This document shows positions 16,938 to 25,294 of a DNA stretch of 64,000 nucleotides, piece by piece. Position 1 is the stretch's first letter; each line of letters starts with the position of its first letter. The notes under the pieces were generated by a model. The model made no database searches. It was given only the letters and a program-made list of their open reading frames with translations, and was not told where the DNA came from. The DNA is from CAYNRE01 sp964399535 (GTDB lineage: Bacteria > Planctomycetota > Planctomycetia > Pirellulales > CAYNRE01), in assembly GCA_964399535.1 (NCBI GenBank), contig CAYNRE010000069.1, positions 78,484-142,483 of the forward strand. Reading direction: 5' to 3'. Both the position numbers and the translations under genes were made by a program.

Positions 16938-19900
16938 ATGACGGAACATCGCGCCCACCTCCAGGCGGGGCTGGATCATCATCGGGCCGGGCGACTGGCC
17001 GAAGCCCAGGACTGCTACCACCAGGTCTCCCAGAACGACCCAGCTTGCGCCGACGCCTGGAACCTGTTGGGCGTCATCGAGCAGCAGCGCGGCCAATCGG
17101 CCGCCGCCGTGGAACTGATCTCGCGGGCCAGCGAACTCGACCCTTCGCGCTGGGAATTCCTCAGCAACCTGGGCTGCGCCTATCAAGATCTGGGCGATTA
17201 CCAGGCGGCAGCCCGGGCTCACGCGGCCGCGCGCGATTTGGCGCCCGAGCGCCCACAGCTTTGGAGCAATTGGGCCTCGGCCCTGTACCAACAGGGCCAG
17301 GTCGACGAAGCGGCCAAGGCCTGGCACCGAGCGATTCAGCTCGAACCCGGCCATGCCGAGGCTTACTACAACTTGGGCAATCTGTACCGGGAATCGAATC
17401 GAGCCTCCGAAGCAGCGCAGTGCTACCGGCGCTGCCTGAAGACCAATCCACAACATCGTTTGGCCTTCGAAAACCTTACCGCCCTCTGGCTTGCCCAGGG
17501 AAAGCTCGACCAGGTGCTCGAAGCGTGTGCTCGGGCATCGCAGGGGCAACCCGAGTGGGCCGAACCATGGTATCGCGCCGGGCTGGCTCACAAGGGCCGA
17601 GGCGACCTTCCCTTGGCCCTGGCCGCTTACGACCAGGCGCTGGCTCGCGCCCCCCAGGCCGCCGAAATTCGCTTCGCCCGCTCGCTGGTTCAGTGGCAAC
17701 GGGGCGATCGATCGGCCGCCCTGCCCGACTGGGAATCGCGCTGGTTTCGCGGCGGGCTGTCGGGCCGCCCCGCGCTCGATTGGCCACAATGGCGGGGCCA
17801 GCCACTGGCCGGAAAGAAGATTCTGATCTGGGGGGAATTGGCGGCCGACGACGAACTGGCGTTTTCCGGTTGCCTGCCAGCCGTCGTCTCCGCGGCGCGG
17901 CACACGGTGATCGAGTGCGAGCCACGGCTCGTGCCGCTGTTGCGGCGCTCGTTTCCGACCGCCACGGTCAACGCCCGGGCCGAGTCGCCGACGTACTATC
18001 GTCCGCGCGGGTCCGAGCCGTTCGACTTTCAGGCTCCGCTGGGCGATCTACCCTGCTGGCTTCCACCAGGGGGCCGGGCAACCGAGAATCGCTCCGGCGA
18101 AACCGGCGATGCCGACTCGGCCTCGACGACAGGCTGGCTCCGGCCCGACCGAGAGCTGCGACTGCGCAATCGCGAACGGCTCGCCGAACTCGGTCCAGGC
18201 TTGACCGTGGGGCTCGCCTGGCGCGATCCGCCCCGCGCTTGGGGTGTTTCTGATCTGGGGTCGAAACTGGCCGACTGGCTGCCGCTGCTTTCGCTGCCGG
18301 GAGTGCACTGGGTCAATCTGCAACCCGGAACTGGGCGGCAGGTGTTCGAGCAACTCAACCAGCAGCACGGCATCGAGGTTCGGGAATGGTTCGACCAGGA
18401 CCTGGTGAACCACCTCGACCCGCTCGCCGGCCGGCTGGCGGCCGTCGACCTGGTGATCACCGTGCCTTCGACGGTCGCGCACCTGACCGGCGCGCTCGGA
18501 CTGGAGGCGTGGGTCGTGGTCCCACGCGGTGCCGAGTGGTACTGGGGTACCACCGACCAGTGCGAATGGTATCCGAGCTTGAAACTGTTTCGGCAGCAGA
18601 GCGAAAACTGGTCCGCCCTACTGGCCCGGCTTCGCGCTGCGCTAGCCGAACGAATCGCTGCCTGGCAGGGGGCCGAGCCTGGGGTGGTCGGGGCCCAGCG
18701 GCCGCCGGGCAGCGCCCCGCCCGATTCGCGTGTCTGTGAGCCCATCCGTGAGCCGCTAAGCCAGGCCGTAACCAAAGCTCAACAGCGGGCCCAGGCGGGC
18801 CAGGCTGATGAAGCCCTGGTCGAATTGACTGCCCTGGTCCAGCAGCACCCCGATTGCGGCGAACTGCGCTACCAGTGCGGCGCGCTTGCGCTCAAGCACA
18901 AGAAAAGCGAACTGGCCATCACCCACCTGGTCGAGGCGGCGCAACTGTTGCCGGGCAGCCCGTTCGCGCGTTTCTACCTGGCGGCGGCCTACGCCGATCG
19001 CAAGCGGACCCACGACGCGATCGACGTGGTGCGCCAGGCCGTGGCGCTTAAGCCCGATTTTCCCGAGGCCCACCTGAACCTGGGGGCCTACCTCGAGCGT
19101 TTGAGCCGGTACGACGAGGCCTTGATCCACGCCAGCCGGGCCGCCGAGCTCATGCCCAAGAGCGCTTCGGTTTTCTACAACCTGGCCAACGTTCGCCTGC
19201 ACCTGGGCCACCTGGAAGAAGCGCTCAAGGCTTACCAGCAAAGCCTCGATCTTGACCCCACGCAGCCCAAAGCCCATTGGAACCGATCCGTGGCGCTGCT
19301 TTTGCTGCGCCGATTCGAGCAGGGCTGGCCGGAATGGGAGTATCGCGAAGCGGCCGGCGAAGTCATCGTCGACAAGTTCGACGAACCCACTTGGAATGGT
19401 TGTTCGTTGGCCGGAAAGACACTGCTTTACCACGCCGAGCAGGGGGTGGGCGACGAGATCATGTTCGCGTCTTGCTTGCCCGACCTGATCCAAGAGGCGG
19501 CCCACGTGGTGATCAACTGCGAGCCGCGGCTCGAATCGTTGATGCGCCGTTCGTTTCCGGGCACCACGGTCTGCCCGGTGCGGCGCCCCCTCAAGGAACC
19601 CTGGCGTCCTCCGGTACCGGTCGACCTTACCGTTACGGCGGGCAGCGTGCCGCGCTACCTGAGGCCCACGATCGAAAGTTTTCCGCGCACTGCTTATCTG
19701 GTTCCCGATCCGGCCCAAGTGGCCTGGTGGCGCGAGCAGTTCGCCGCCCGCGGCCAGGGGCTTCGCGTGGGCATTTCCTGGCGAGCCGGGGGGAAGGCCA
19801 ACGAACAGAAGCGCCGGACCGCCGCGCTGGAAGACTGGGGCCGAATTCTCCGCTTGCCCGGCATCGACTGGATCAACCTGCAGTACGGCGACTGCACGGA

Positions 19901-21077
19901 AGAGCTGGCCTGGGCTCGACGCGAATTGGGAGTCGACATCCACGACTTCGCCGAGGGCGACCCCCTCAAGGACCTCGACGGCTTCGCGGCCCGCGTCGCC
20001 GCGCTCGACCTGGTGTTTTCGATCGGAAACACCACGATTCACATGGCCGGCGCGGTGGGAACGCCTACCTGGGTTGTTCTGCCCCAAGTGCCCGGTTGGC
20101 GCTACATGGTCGAGGGGGACGATCTGCTTTGGTATGGTTGCGTGCGGCTGTTTCGCCAATTGCGGCCCGACGATTGGACCGGCTTGTTTGCTCATATGGC
20201 CGACCGGCTGCAGGCCTGGGTCGACGCCAACGCCGGCCTTCGGCGAGAACGCGCCGAGCAGCCAAGGCAGCCGCGCAGCTCGGGCCAGGCGGTTCGGAGC
20301 GCTGCGGCCGCCGCTCCGGTAGCGCTGCCGAAGGCAACCCCGCGCACGCTCTTCCTCGATGGGCTCCGACACCAGCGGCTGGGGCAGCCGGCCGAGGCCG
20401 AGCGATGCTACCGCCAGGTCATTGCCCACCATCCGGATCACACCGATGCTCTGCAGCTACTAGGGCTGATTCTGCTCGGTCAGGGCGACCACCAGCAGGC
20501 CATCGAGCTGATGCAGCGTTCGTTGGCCATCAACGAGGCCCAGGGGCTGGTTCACTACAACCTAGGAACCGCGTGGGAAGCGGCAGGAAAGCCCCAGCAG
20601 GCCATCGCGGCGTACGAGCGGGCGATCGAGCTTGAGCCCACGCTGGCCGAAGCCCACCTGAACCTGGGCGTGGCGCTGCAGAAGCGACGCGACCTGGAAG
20701 CGGCGAAAGAATGTTTCCGCCGGGCCCTGGCCGTACGCCCCCGATACGCCGAGGCCCACAACAACCTGGGCTTCGCGCTGCTGGCTTCGGGCCAGGCGGA
20801 ACAGGCACTTGAGCGGTTCGACCAGGCCCTGACCCTCAGATCCGACTATCCCGAGTGTCGCCGAAGTCGAGCGCGGGCGTTGGCACAATTGGGGCGCACC
20901 GAGTTGGCCGCGGAGGCCTATCAACAGCTCTTGGCCGAGTTCCCGGGCGACACCGCGATCCGCGACGAATTGGCGGCGCTCCGTCCGCAAGCCCCGGCGC
21001 CGCATCGACCGGCCGTGGTTCCCGCCCCGCACCTGGGCCGACTTCCGCAGGACACGCACTACGAAGCAACGCGGTAA
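16938..21077 (+). CDS. Giant TPR protein with two GT9-like glycosyltransferase domains
   Basis: A 1379-residue protein of alternating parts. Approximate layout: TPR repeats 1-250, a first glycosyltransferase-like domain 254-575, TPR repeats 607-790, a second glycosyltransferase-like domain 790-1094, and TPR repeats 1134-1350. The second domain has HAEQGVGDEIMFASCLPDL, VGISWRAGG, INLQYGDC, and DLVFSIGNTTIHMAGAVGTPTW. This pattern resembles the ADP-heptose heptosyltransferase fold (GT9). In the first domain the Gly-x-Gly loop is replaced by ELAADDELAFSG and the SWRxGG element by AWRDPP, so it may be inactive. ATG at 16938 with AGAGAAAG upstream is preferred to TTG at 16932. No signal peptide or membrane segment is visible. 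Its position between flagellin and fliD suggests filament glycosylation; this is inference. Confidence 0.75.
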   Translation: MTEHRAHLQAGLDHHRAGRLAEAQDCYHQVSQNDPACADAWNLLGVIEQQRGQSAAAVELISRASELDPSRWEFLSNLGCAYQDLGDYQAAARAHAAARDLAPERPQLWSNWASALYQQGQVDEAAKAWHRAIQLEPGHAEAYYNLGNLYRESNRASEAAQCYRRCLKTNPQHRLAFENLTALWLAQGKLDQVLEACARASQGQPEWAEPWYRAGLAHKGRGDLPLALAAYDQALARAPQAAEIRFARSLVQWQRGDRSAALPDWESRWFRGGLSGRPALDWPQWRGQPLAGKKILIWGELAADDELAFSGCLPAVVSAARHTVIECEPRLVPLLRRSFPTATVNARAESPTYYRPRGSEPFDFQAPLGDLPCWLPPGGRATENRSGETGDADSASTTGWLRPDRELRLRNRERLAELGPGLTVGLAWRDPPRAWGVSDLGSKLADWLPLLSLPGVHWVNLQPGTGRQVFEQLNQQHGIEVREWFDQDLVNHLDPLAGRLAAVDLVITVPSTVAHLTGALGLEAWVVVPRGAEWYWGTTDQCEWYPSLKLFRQQSENWSALLARLRAALAERIAAWQGAEPGVVGAQRPPGSAPPDSRVCEPIREPLSQAVTKAQQRAQAGQADEALVELTALVQQHPDCGELRYQCGALALKHKKSELAITHLVEAAQLLPGSPFARFYLAAAYADRKRTHDAIDVVRQAVALKPDFPEAHLNLGAYLERLSRYDEALIHASRAAELMPKSASVFYNLANVRLHLGHLEEALKAYQQSLDLDPTQPKAHWNRSVALLLLRRFEQGWPEWEYREAAGEVIVDKFDEPTWNGCSLAGKTLLYHAEQGVGDEIMFASCLPDLIQEAAHVVINCEPRLESLMRRSFPGTTVCPVRRPLKEPWRPPVPVDLTVTAGSVPRYLRPTIESFPRTAYLVPDPAQVAWWREQFAARGQGLRVGISWRAGGKANEQKRRTAALEDWGRILRLPGIDWINLQYGDCTEELAWARRELGVDIHDFAEGDPLKDLDGFAARVAALDLVFSIGNTTIHMAGAVGTPTWVVLPQVPGWRYMVEGDDLLWYGCVRLFRQLRPDDWTGLFAHMADRLQAWVDANAGLRRERAEQPRQPRSSGQAVRSAAAAAPVALPKATPRTLFLDGLRHQRLGQPAEAERCYRQVIAHHPDHTDALQLLGLILLGQGDHQQAIELMQRSLAINEAQGLVHYNLGTAWEAAGKPQQAIAAYERAIELEPTLAEAHLNLGVALQKRRDLEAAKECFRRALAVRPRYAEAHNNLGFALLASGQAEQALERFDQALTLRSDYPECRRSRARALAQLGRTELAAEAYQQLLAEFPGDTAIRDELAALRPQAPAPHRPAVVPAPHLGRLPQDTHYEATR

Positions 21078-21111
21078 ACTCGCAGCGTATCCAGAGTCTT
21101 GAAAGGTTGCC

Positions 21112-23151
21112 GTGTCGCAGGTCGATCCAGGTTTGGCTCAAGCCGAAGACCACCTCCAGCATGGTCGCTGGTCCGAAGCGCGCCGGGCCATCGAGCGCGT
21201 GTTGGCGGAAAACCCTCAACACCATTCCGCCCTCACCTTGGCCGCGGTGCTAGCGCAGCGCGAAGGGAAATCGGCCCAGGCCATCGAGCTGCTCGGCCAG
21301 GTGGCCCGGCTGAAACCCGCCTCGGCCCAGGCCCATTTCAACCTGGGAGCCGGCTGTTTGGCGGCCGGCCAAACCCAGGCCGCGGCCGACCATTTTCGGC
21401 AGGCCATCGAGTGTGATGCAACCGACGCTCCCAGTTGGGCCGCGCTCGGCCAATTGGCCGCCCGGGCGGGTAATTGGCCACAGGCCCGCCAGCAACTTAT
21501 GCAGGCCGTGCAACTGAACAGTTCGGTCGCCGCATGGCACCACGATTTGGCCGTTACCTTGGCCGCGCTGGGCCAGCACCAACAGGCTGGCGAGCATTTC
21601 GCCGCGGCGGCCGCGCTCGATCCAGAGCACTTGGCGTCGCACCTGGGCCGGCTGCAACAAGAACAGCGGCTGCGGGGCGCCCCGTACGCGCTGCCTGGCT
21701 GGCAAGCGCTAACGCGGCGGTTTCCCCAGGCGGGGCCGGCCTGGTATGGGCTGGCCGAGGCCTATTTGGCCTCCGCGCAGCCGGCCGAAGCGCTGGCCGC
21801 TTGCCGACAGGGCCAAGGGTTGCGGCCGACCCATGCTCCTGGCTGGTTTCAAGCAGCGTTGGCGCTCCGCGAGCTAGACCGCGCGGAAGAATCGCTCTCC
21901 GCTTGCCGGCGGGCCGAACAGCTCGGATTCGACTCGGGAAGAGCCGCCGAGCTGGCCGGACAGGCGCTGTGGGATTTAGGACAGTTCGCGGCGGCTGAAC
22001 ACGAGTTTGCCCGCGCCCTTGCCCTGCAGCCTGGCCGTGTGGCGGTGCAACTCAATTTGGCCTCGGCCCAATTGATCCAAGAAAAATTCGACCAGGGTTG
22101 GGCCCATTACGCCTGGCGCACCCAGGCCGAAGGCTTCTCGCCCCCGGCCTGGCAGTGCCCGAAACTACCCTGTTGGGACGGCTCCCCTCAACCAGCCGGG
22201 CGGCTCCTGGTGCTTGGCGAGCAAGGGCTGGGGGACGAAATCCTGTTCAGTACCTGTCTGCCCGATCTGCTCCGCCACGCGGGCCCGGTCACTTGGGTCT
22301 GCGATCCGCGGCTGGTGCGTCTCCTTTCTCGAGCGTTCCCCGAGGTGGAAGTGGTCGCTCGTCAGGCGTTGCCTGCGCCGGTAGTACCGCACGAAGTTGC
22401 CGCCCGCTGTAAGCGACAGGTATTCTCGGGCAGTCTGCCGGCCCGGTTTCGACGAGCTTTGGCCGATTTCCCCCGGCAACCATGCCTCTTCTCGGCCGAG
22501 CCGGCGGCAGTCGCGCGGTGGCGCAATCGGCTCGCCGGGCTTGGTCCCGGGCTCAAGGTAGGCATTTCCTGGCAAGGCGGAGTCGCCGGCCGAGAAAGAC
22601 GCCTCCGCTCGCTGCCGCTGGAGCATTGGTCGGCGTTGCTGGCCCAACCGGGGGTTGAAGCAGTCTGTTTGCAGTACGGCGACTGCCAGGCGGAGCTCGC
22701 CGCGTTTCGTCAAAGTACAGGGCTAACCGTGCACCAGTTCCCCGAAGTGGATCCGCTTGTCGAACTCGACGAATTCGCCGCCTTGGTTTCCGCGCTCGAC
22801 CTGGTCATTTCCGTTCCCAACGCCACGGTTCACCTGGCCGGCGCACTGGGGGTCTCGACCTGGGCCCTGGTTCGGTTCTCGCCCGACTGGCGCTGGCTGG
22901 CGGCCGGCTCGCGGTGTCCTTGGTACGGTAGCGTGGGGCTGATCCGGCAGACCGCCCCCGGCGACTGGAGCCAGGTGATCGATCGAGCACGGGCCATGTT
23001 GCGGGACGAAATCCGCGGCCGCTGGCCGAGCCGCGCGACGCTCTTGGAGGGGCGCGGCGCAGCCCGGCAAATGCCAGCCGCGCTCGGCGATGCGAAGTAC
23101 GGCTCCGCTACGTCTCTCGTCGAGAACCCTGCGGGGTTGGGGCACCCATGA
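21112..23151 (+). CDS. TPR protein with GT9-like glycosyltransferase domain (second)
   Basis: A 679-residue paralogue of the preceding gene with one TPR array (about residues 1-320) and one glycosyltransferase-like domain (about 325-640). The latter shows GEQGLGDEILFSTCLPDLL, VGISWQGGVAG, CLQYGDCQAEL, and DLVISVPNATVHLAGALGVSTW, all intact at the positions lost in the first domain of its neighbour. The start is GTG at 21112 with GAAAGG about eight bases upstream. It begins 34 bases after the previous stop and ends in a four-base ATGA overlap with the next gene, so the three are a transcription and translation unit. It is presumably cytosolic. The donor sugar and acceptor are unknown; flagellin is the obvious candidate acceptor by location. 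Confidence 0.76.
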   Translation: MSQVDPGLAQAEDHLQHGRWSEARRAIERVLAENPQHHSALTLAAVLAQREGKSAQAIELLGQVARLKPASAQAHFNLGAGCLAAGQTQAAADHFRQAIECDATDAPSWAALGQLAARAGNWPQARQQLMQAVQLNSSVAAWHHDLAVTLAALGQHQQAGEHFAAAAALDPEHLASHLGRLQQEQRLRGAPYALPGWQALTRRFPQAGPAWYGLAEAYLASAQPAEALAACRQGQGLRPTHAPGWFQAALALRELDRAEESLSACRRAEQLGFDSGRAAELAGQALWDLGQFAAAEHEFARALALQPGRVAVQLNLASAQLIQEKFDQGWAHYAWRTQAEGFSPPAWQCPKLPCWDGSPQPAGRLLVLGEQGLGDEILFSTCLPDLLRHAGPVTWVCDPRLVRLLSRAFPEVEVVARQALPAPVVPHEVAARCKRQVFSGSLPARFRRALADFPRQPCLFSAEPAAVARWRNRLAGLGPGLKVGISWQGGVAGRERRLRSLPLEHWSALLAQPGVEAVCLQYGDCQAELAAFRQSTGLTVHQFPEVDPLVELDEFAALVSALDLVISVPNATVHLAGALGVSTWALVRFSPDWRWLAAGSRCPWYGSVGLIRQTAPGDWSQVIDRARAMLRDEIRGRWPSRATLLEGRGAARQMPAALGDAKYGSATSLVENPAGLGHP

Positions 23152-25064
23152 GCCAATCGCGGCAAGTGCTTAGCCAGGCGTTGGCCTGGCACCAGGCGGG
23201 CCAGCTCGAGCGGGCCGAAGAGGCATATCGCTCCGTGCTGAACGCCGCGCCCGATCAGGCTGAAGCCTGGCAACTTCTCGGTGCGCTCGCCCATCAAACT
23301 GGCCGGGTGCAACTGGCCATCGACGCCATCGGCCGCGCCCTGGCCCAGGCGCCTCCCAGGGCCTCGTGGCTTTATAACCTGGCCAACGCCTTGGTCGATG
23401 CGGGCCGGCTCGACGAAGCCCAAGAGCGATTCGCCCAGGCCGTTCAGCTCGATCCACAACTGGCCGACGCTTATCTCAATTGGGGTGCCACGCTCGAGCG
23501 ACAGGGCGACTTCGCCGGCGCTGCCGAGAAATATCACCGCGTGCTCCAGATCGAGCCTGCATCGGCCCAGGCCTGCTCGAATCTCGGCTCGCTTGGTCAG
23601 CGGCAAGATCGGCTCGCCGACGCCCTCGAGTGGTACAACCGTGCGCTCAGCCACGCGCCGAACTGGGCCGTGGCCTGGGCCAATCGGGCCTCGGTGCTGC
23701 GCGGCCTGGGGCAAATGGCCGAGGCCGAACAGGGTTTTCGCCGAGCCCTGGAACTGGCGCCCGACCATTTCGCCGCCTGGCACAACCTGGGGGAGCTTTT
23801 GCAAGAATGTGCCCGGCTGCCTGAAGCCGCGGCCTGTTATCGTCAAGCCCTCGAATTACGGCCGGATAGCTACGAAACGCGGATCAACCTGGGGGGCTGC
23901 TGGAAAGAACTGGGCGATTTTCGCCAGGCCGAAGCGGTGTATCGGGCTGCCATCGATCAGCGGCCCGAACGGTTCGAAGCCTGGAGCAATCGCGGCCTGC
24001 TGCGTCAGGAGGAGGGGATGCTCGAAGAGGCCGAGGCCGACTTCGCCGAAGCGCTCCGCCGGGCCCCCACCGACGGCGACACCCGGCTCAATCGCGCGCT
24101 ACTCTGGCTTCAACAGGGCCGTTGGTCGGCCGGCTGGCAGGAGTATGGCTGGCGTTGGCAAGCTCGTGAAGCCCGTGGCCGCGTGCGACGCTTGAACCAG
24201 CCCCCGTGGAACGGCCAGCCACTAGGCGGGCGGCGGCTGCTGGTCCTGGGCGAGCAAGGCGTGGGCGACGAAATCATGTTCGCCAGTTGCCTGCCTGACC
24301 TGCTGGCCGAAGCCCACCAGGTCACGCTCACCTGCGACGCCCGGCTCGAGCGCCTTTTTGCCCGTTCCTTTCCCGCTGCCCGGGTTCAGGGCGTGGTCCG
24401 CGGACAAGAGCCGTGGGACGAGTGGGCGCGCTTTCCGGCCGATTTCCAGGCGTCGAGCGGCGACCTGCCGCGCTACTTGCGCCGCGAAGAAAGCGATTTT
24501 CCCCCCCGGACCTCGTACCTGGTGGCCGACCCCCAACAGGTCGACCGCTGGCGCCTTCGCTTGGCCCAGTTGGGGCCGGGCCCCAAAATCGGCGTTTCCT
24601 GGCGCGGCGGAAAACAACCGGCCGAAATCCTCCGCAGATCCGCGCCACTAACCGAGTGGCAACCGCTTTGGAACCTACCGGGCGTGTGCTGGGTCAACCT
24701 GCAGTACGGCCCCGCGCGCCACGAGGCGGCCCGCTGGGCTCGGGCCCGGGGAATCGACCTGTTCACGCCCGACGACGCCGATCCACTCGGCGACTTCGAC
24801 CCGTTGGCCGCGCTCACCCGTTCGCTCGATCTGGTGATTTCCGTGGCCAACGCCACGGTGCACCTGGCCGGCGGTCTGGGGGTTCCCTGCTGGGTGCTGC
24901 TGCCGCCGCGCTGGGGTTGGCGGTGGCTGCTCGATCGCCCCGACAGCCCCTGGTACCCCTCGGTGCGCATCTGGCGTCAAACCCACCCGGGCGAATGGTC
25001 GGCCCTGATCGAACGGGTGGCCGCCGCCGCAGGCCAGTTTGCTCAAAGCGACAAGTTTGCCTAA
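23148..25064 (+). CDS. TPR protein with GT9-like glycosyltransferase domain (third)
   Basis: A 638-residue paralogue: a long TPR array (about residues 1-315, repeats of the type AEAxxxYxxALxxxPDxxxAWxNLG) followed by a glycosyltransferase-like domain. That domain has GEQGVGDEIMFASCLPDLL, VSWRGGKQPAE, VNLQYGPARHEA, and DLVISVANATVHLAGGLGVPCW. Its start overlaps the preceding stop by four bases. The combination of a TPR array and a sugar transferase recalls O-GlcNAc transferase in logic, although the catalytic part looks GT9-like rather than GT41. Just after its stop lies an 18-base copy of sequence from the start of the second gene. Confidence 0.76.
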   Translation: MSQSRQVLSQALAWHQAGQLERAEEAYRSVLNAAPDQAEAWQLLGALAHQTGRVQLAIDAIGRALAQAPPRASWLYNLANALVDAGRLDEAQERFAQAVQLDPQLADAYLNWGATLERQGDFAGAAEKYHRVLQIEPASAQACSNLGSLGQRQDRLADALEWYNRALSHAPNWAVAWANRASVLRGLGQMAEAEQGFRRALELAPDHFAAWHNLGELLQECARLPEAAACYRQALELRPDSYETRINLGGCWKELGDFRQAEAVYRAAIDQRPERFEAWSNRGLLRQEEGMLEEAEADFAEALRRAPTDGDTRLNRALLWLQQGRWSAGWQEYGWRWQAREARGRVRRLNQPPWNGQPLGGRRLLVLGEQGVGDEIMFASCLPDLLAEAHQVTLTCDARLERLFARSFPAARVQGVVRGQEPWDEWARFPADFQASSGDLPRYLRREESDFPPRTSYLVADPQQVDRWRLRLAQLGPGPKIGVSWRGGKQPAEILRRSAPLTEWQPLWNLPGVCWVNLQYGPARHEAARWARARGIDLFTPDDADPLGDFDPLAALTRSLDLVISVANATVHLAGGLGVPCWVLLPPRWGWRWLLDRPDSPWYPSVRIWRQTHPGEWSALIERVAAAAGQFAQSDKFA

Positions 25065-25068
25065 TCAA

Positions 25069-25086
25069 CCAGGTTTGGCTCAAGCC
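25069..25086 (+). repeat. 18-base repeat, also at 21127-21144
   Basis: CCAGGTTTGGCTCAAGCC occurs exactly twice: here, five bases after the third TPR gene's stop codon, and inside the first codons of the second TPR gene. It may be the remnant of a further tandem TPR gene copy. The 230-base gap 25065-25294 before fliD otherwise shows only a weak sigma-28-like GCCGATTC element at 25110. Confidence 0.5.
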
Positions 25087-25294
25087 TATAACCGGCGGCT
25101 GCCGATTCCAAAATCGATAGGGGGAATTGTCGGGTTACCGCTGCGCGCCCTGGGCACGCGGTTGTAGCGATTGTTCGACCCCGCCTGGCGCGGGCCTGCC
25201 CGGCCGACGAGCGAATGCCGTCGGGAGGGCTGCGCCGCCCGAATCCCGCGCAGCGCCTGCCAGCCCCATGCCGTAAGTCGGAACGGTCAGCAAT

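Noticed and set aside
18756..20441. 561-codon open frame opposite the giant TPR gene
   Set aside because: Antisense shadow; repeats in the TPR gene keep the opposite frame open.
25075..25117. Sigma-28-like promoter before fliD (TCAAGCCT ... GCCGATTC)
   Set aside because: The spacing is 13 bases rather than 11-12 and the -35 half matches poorly; part of it is explained by the 18-base repeat.
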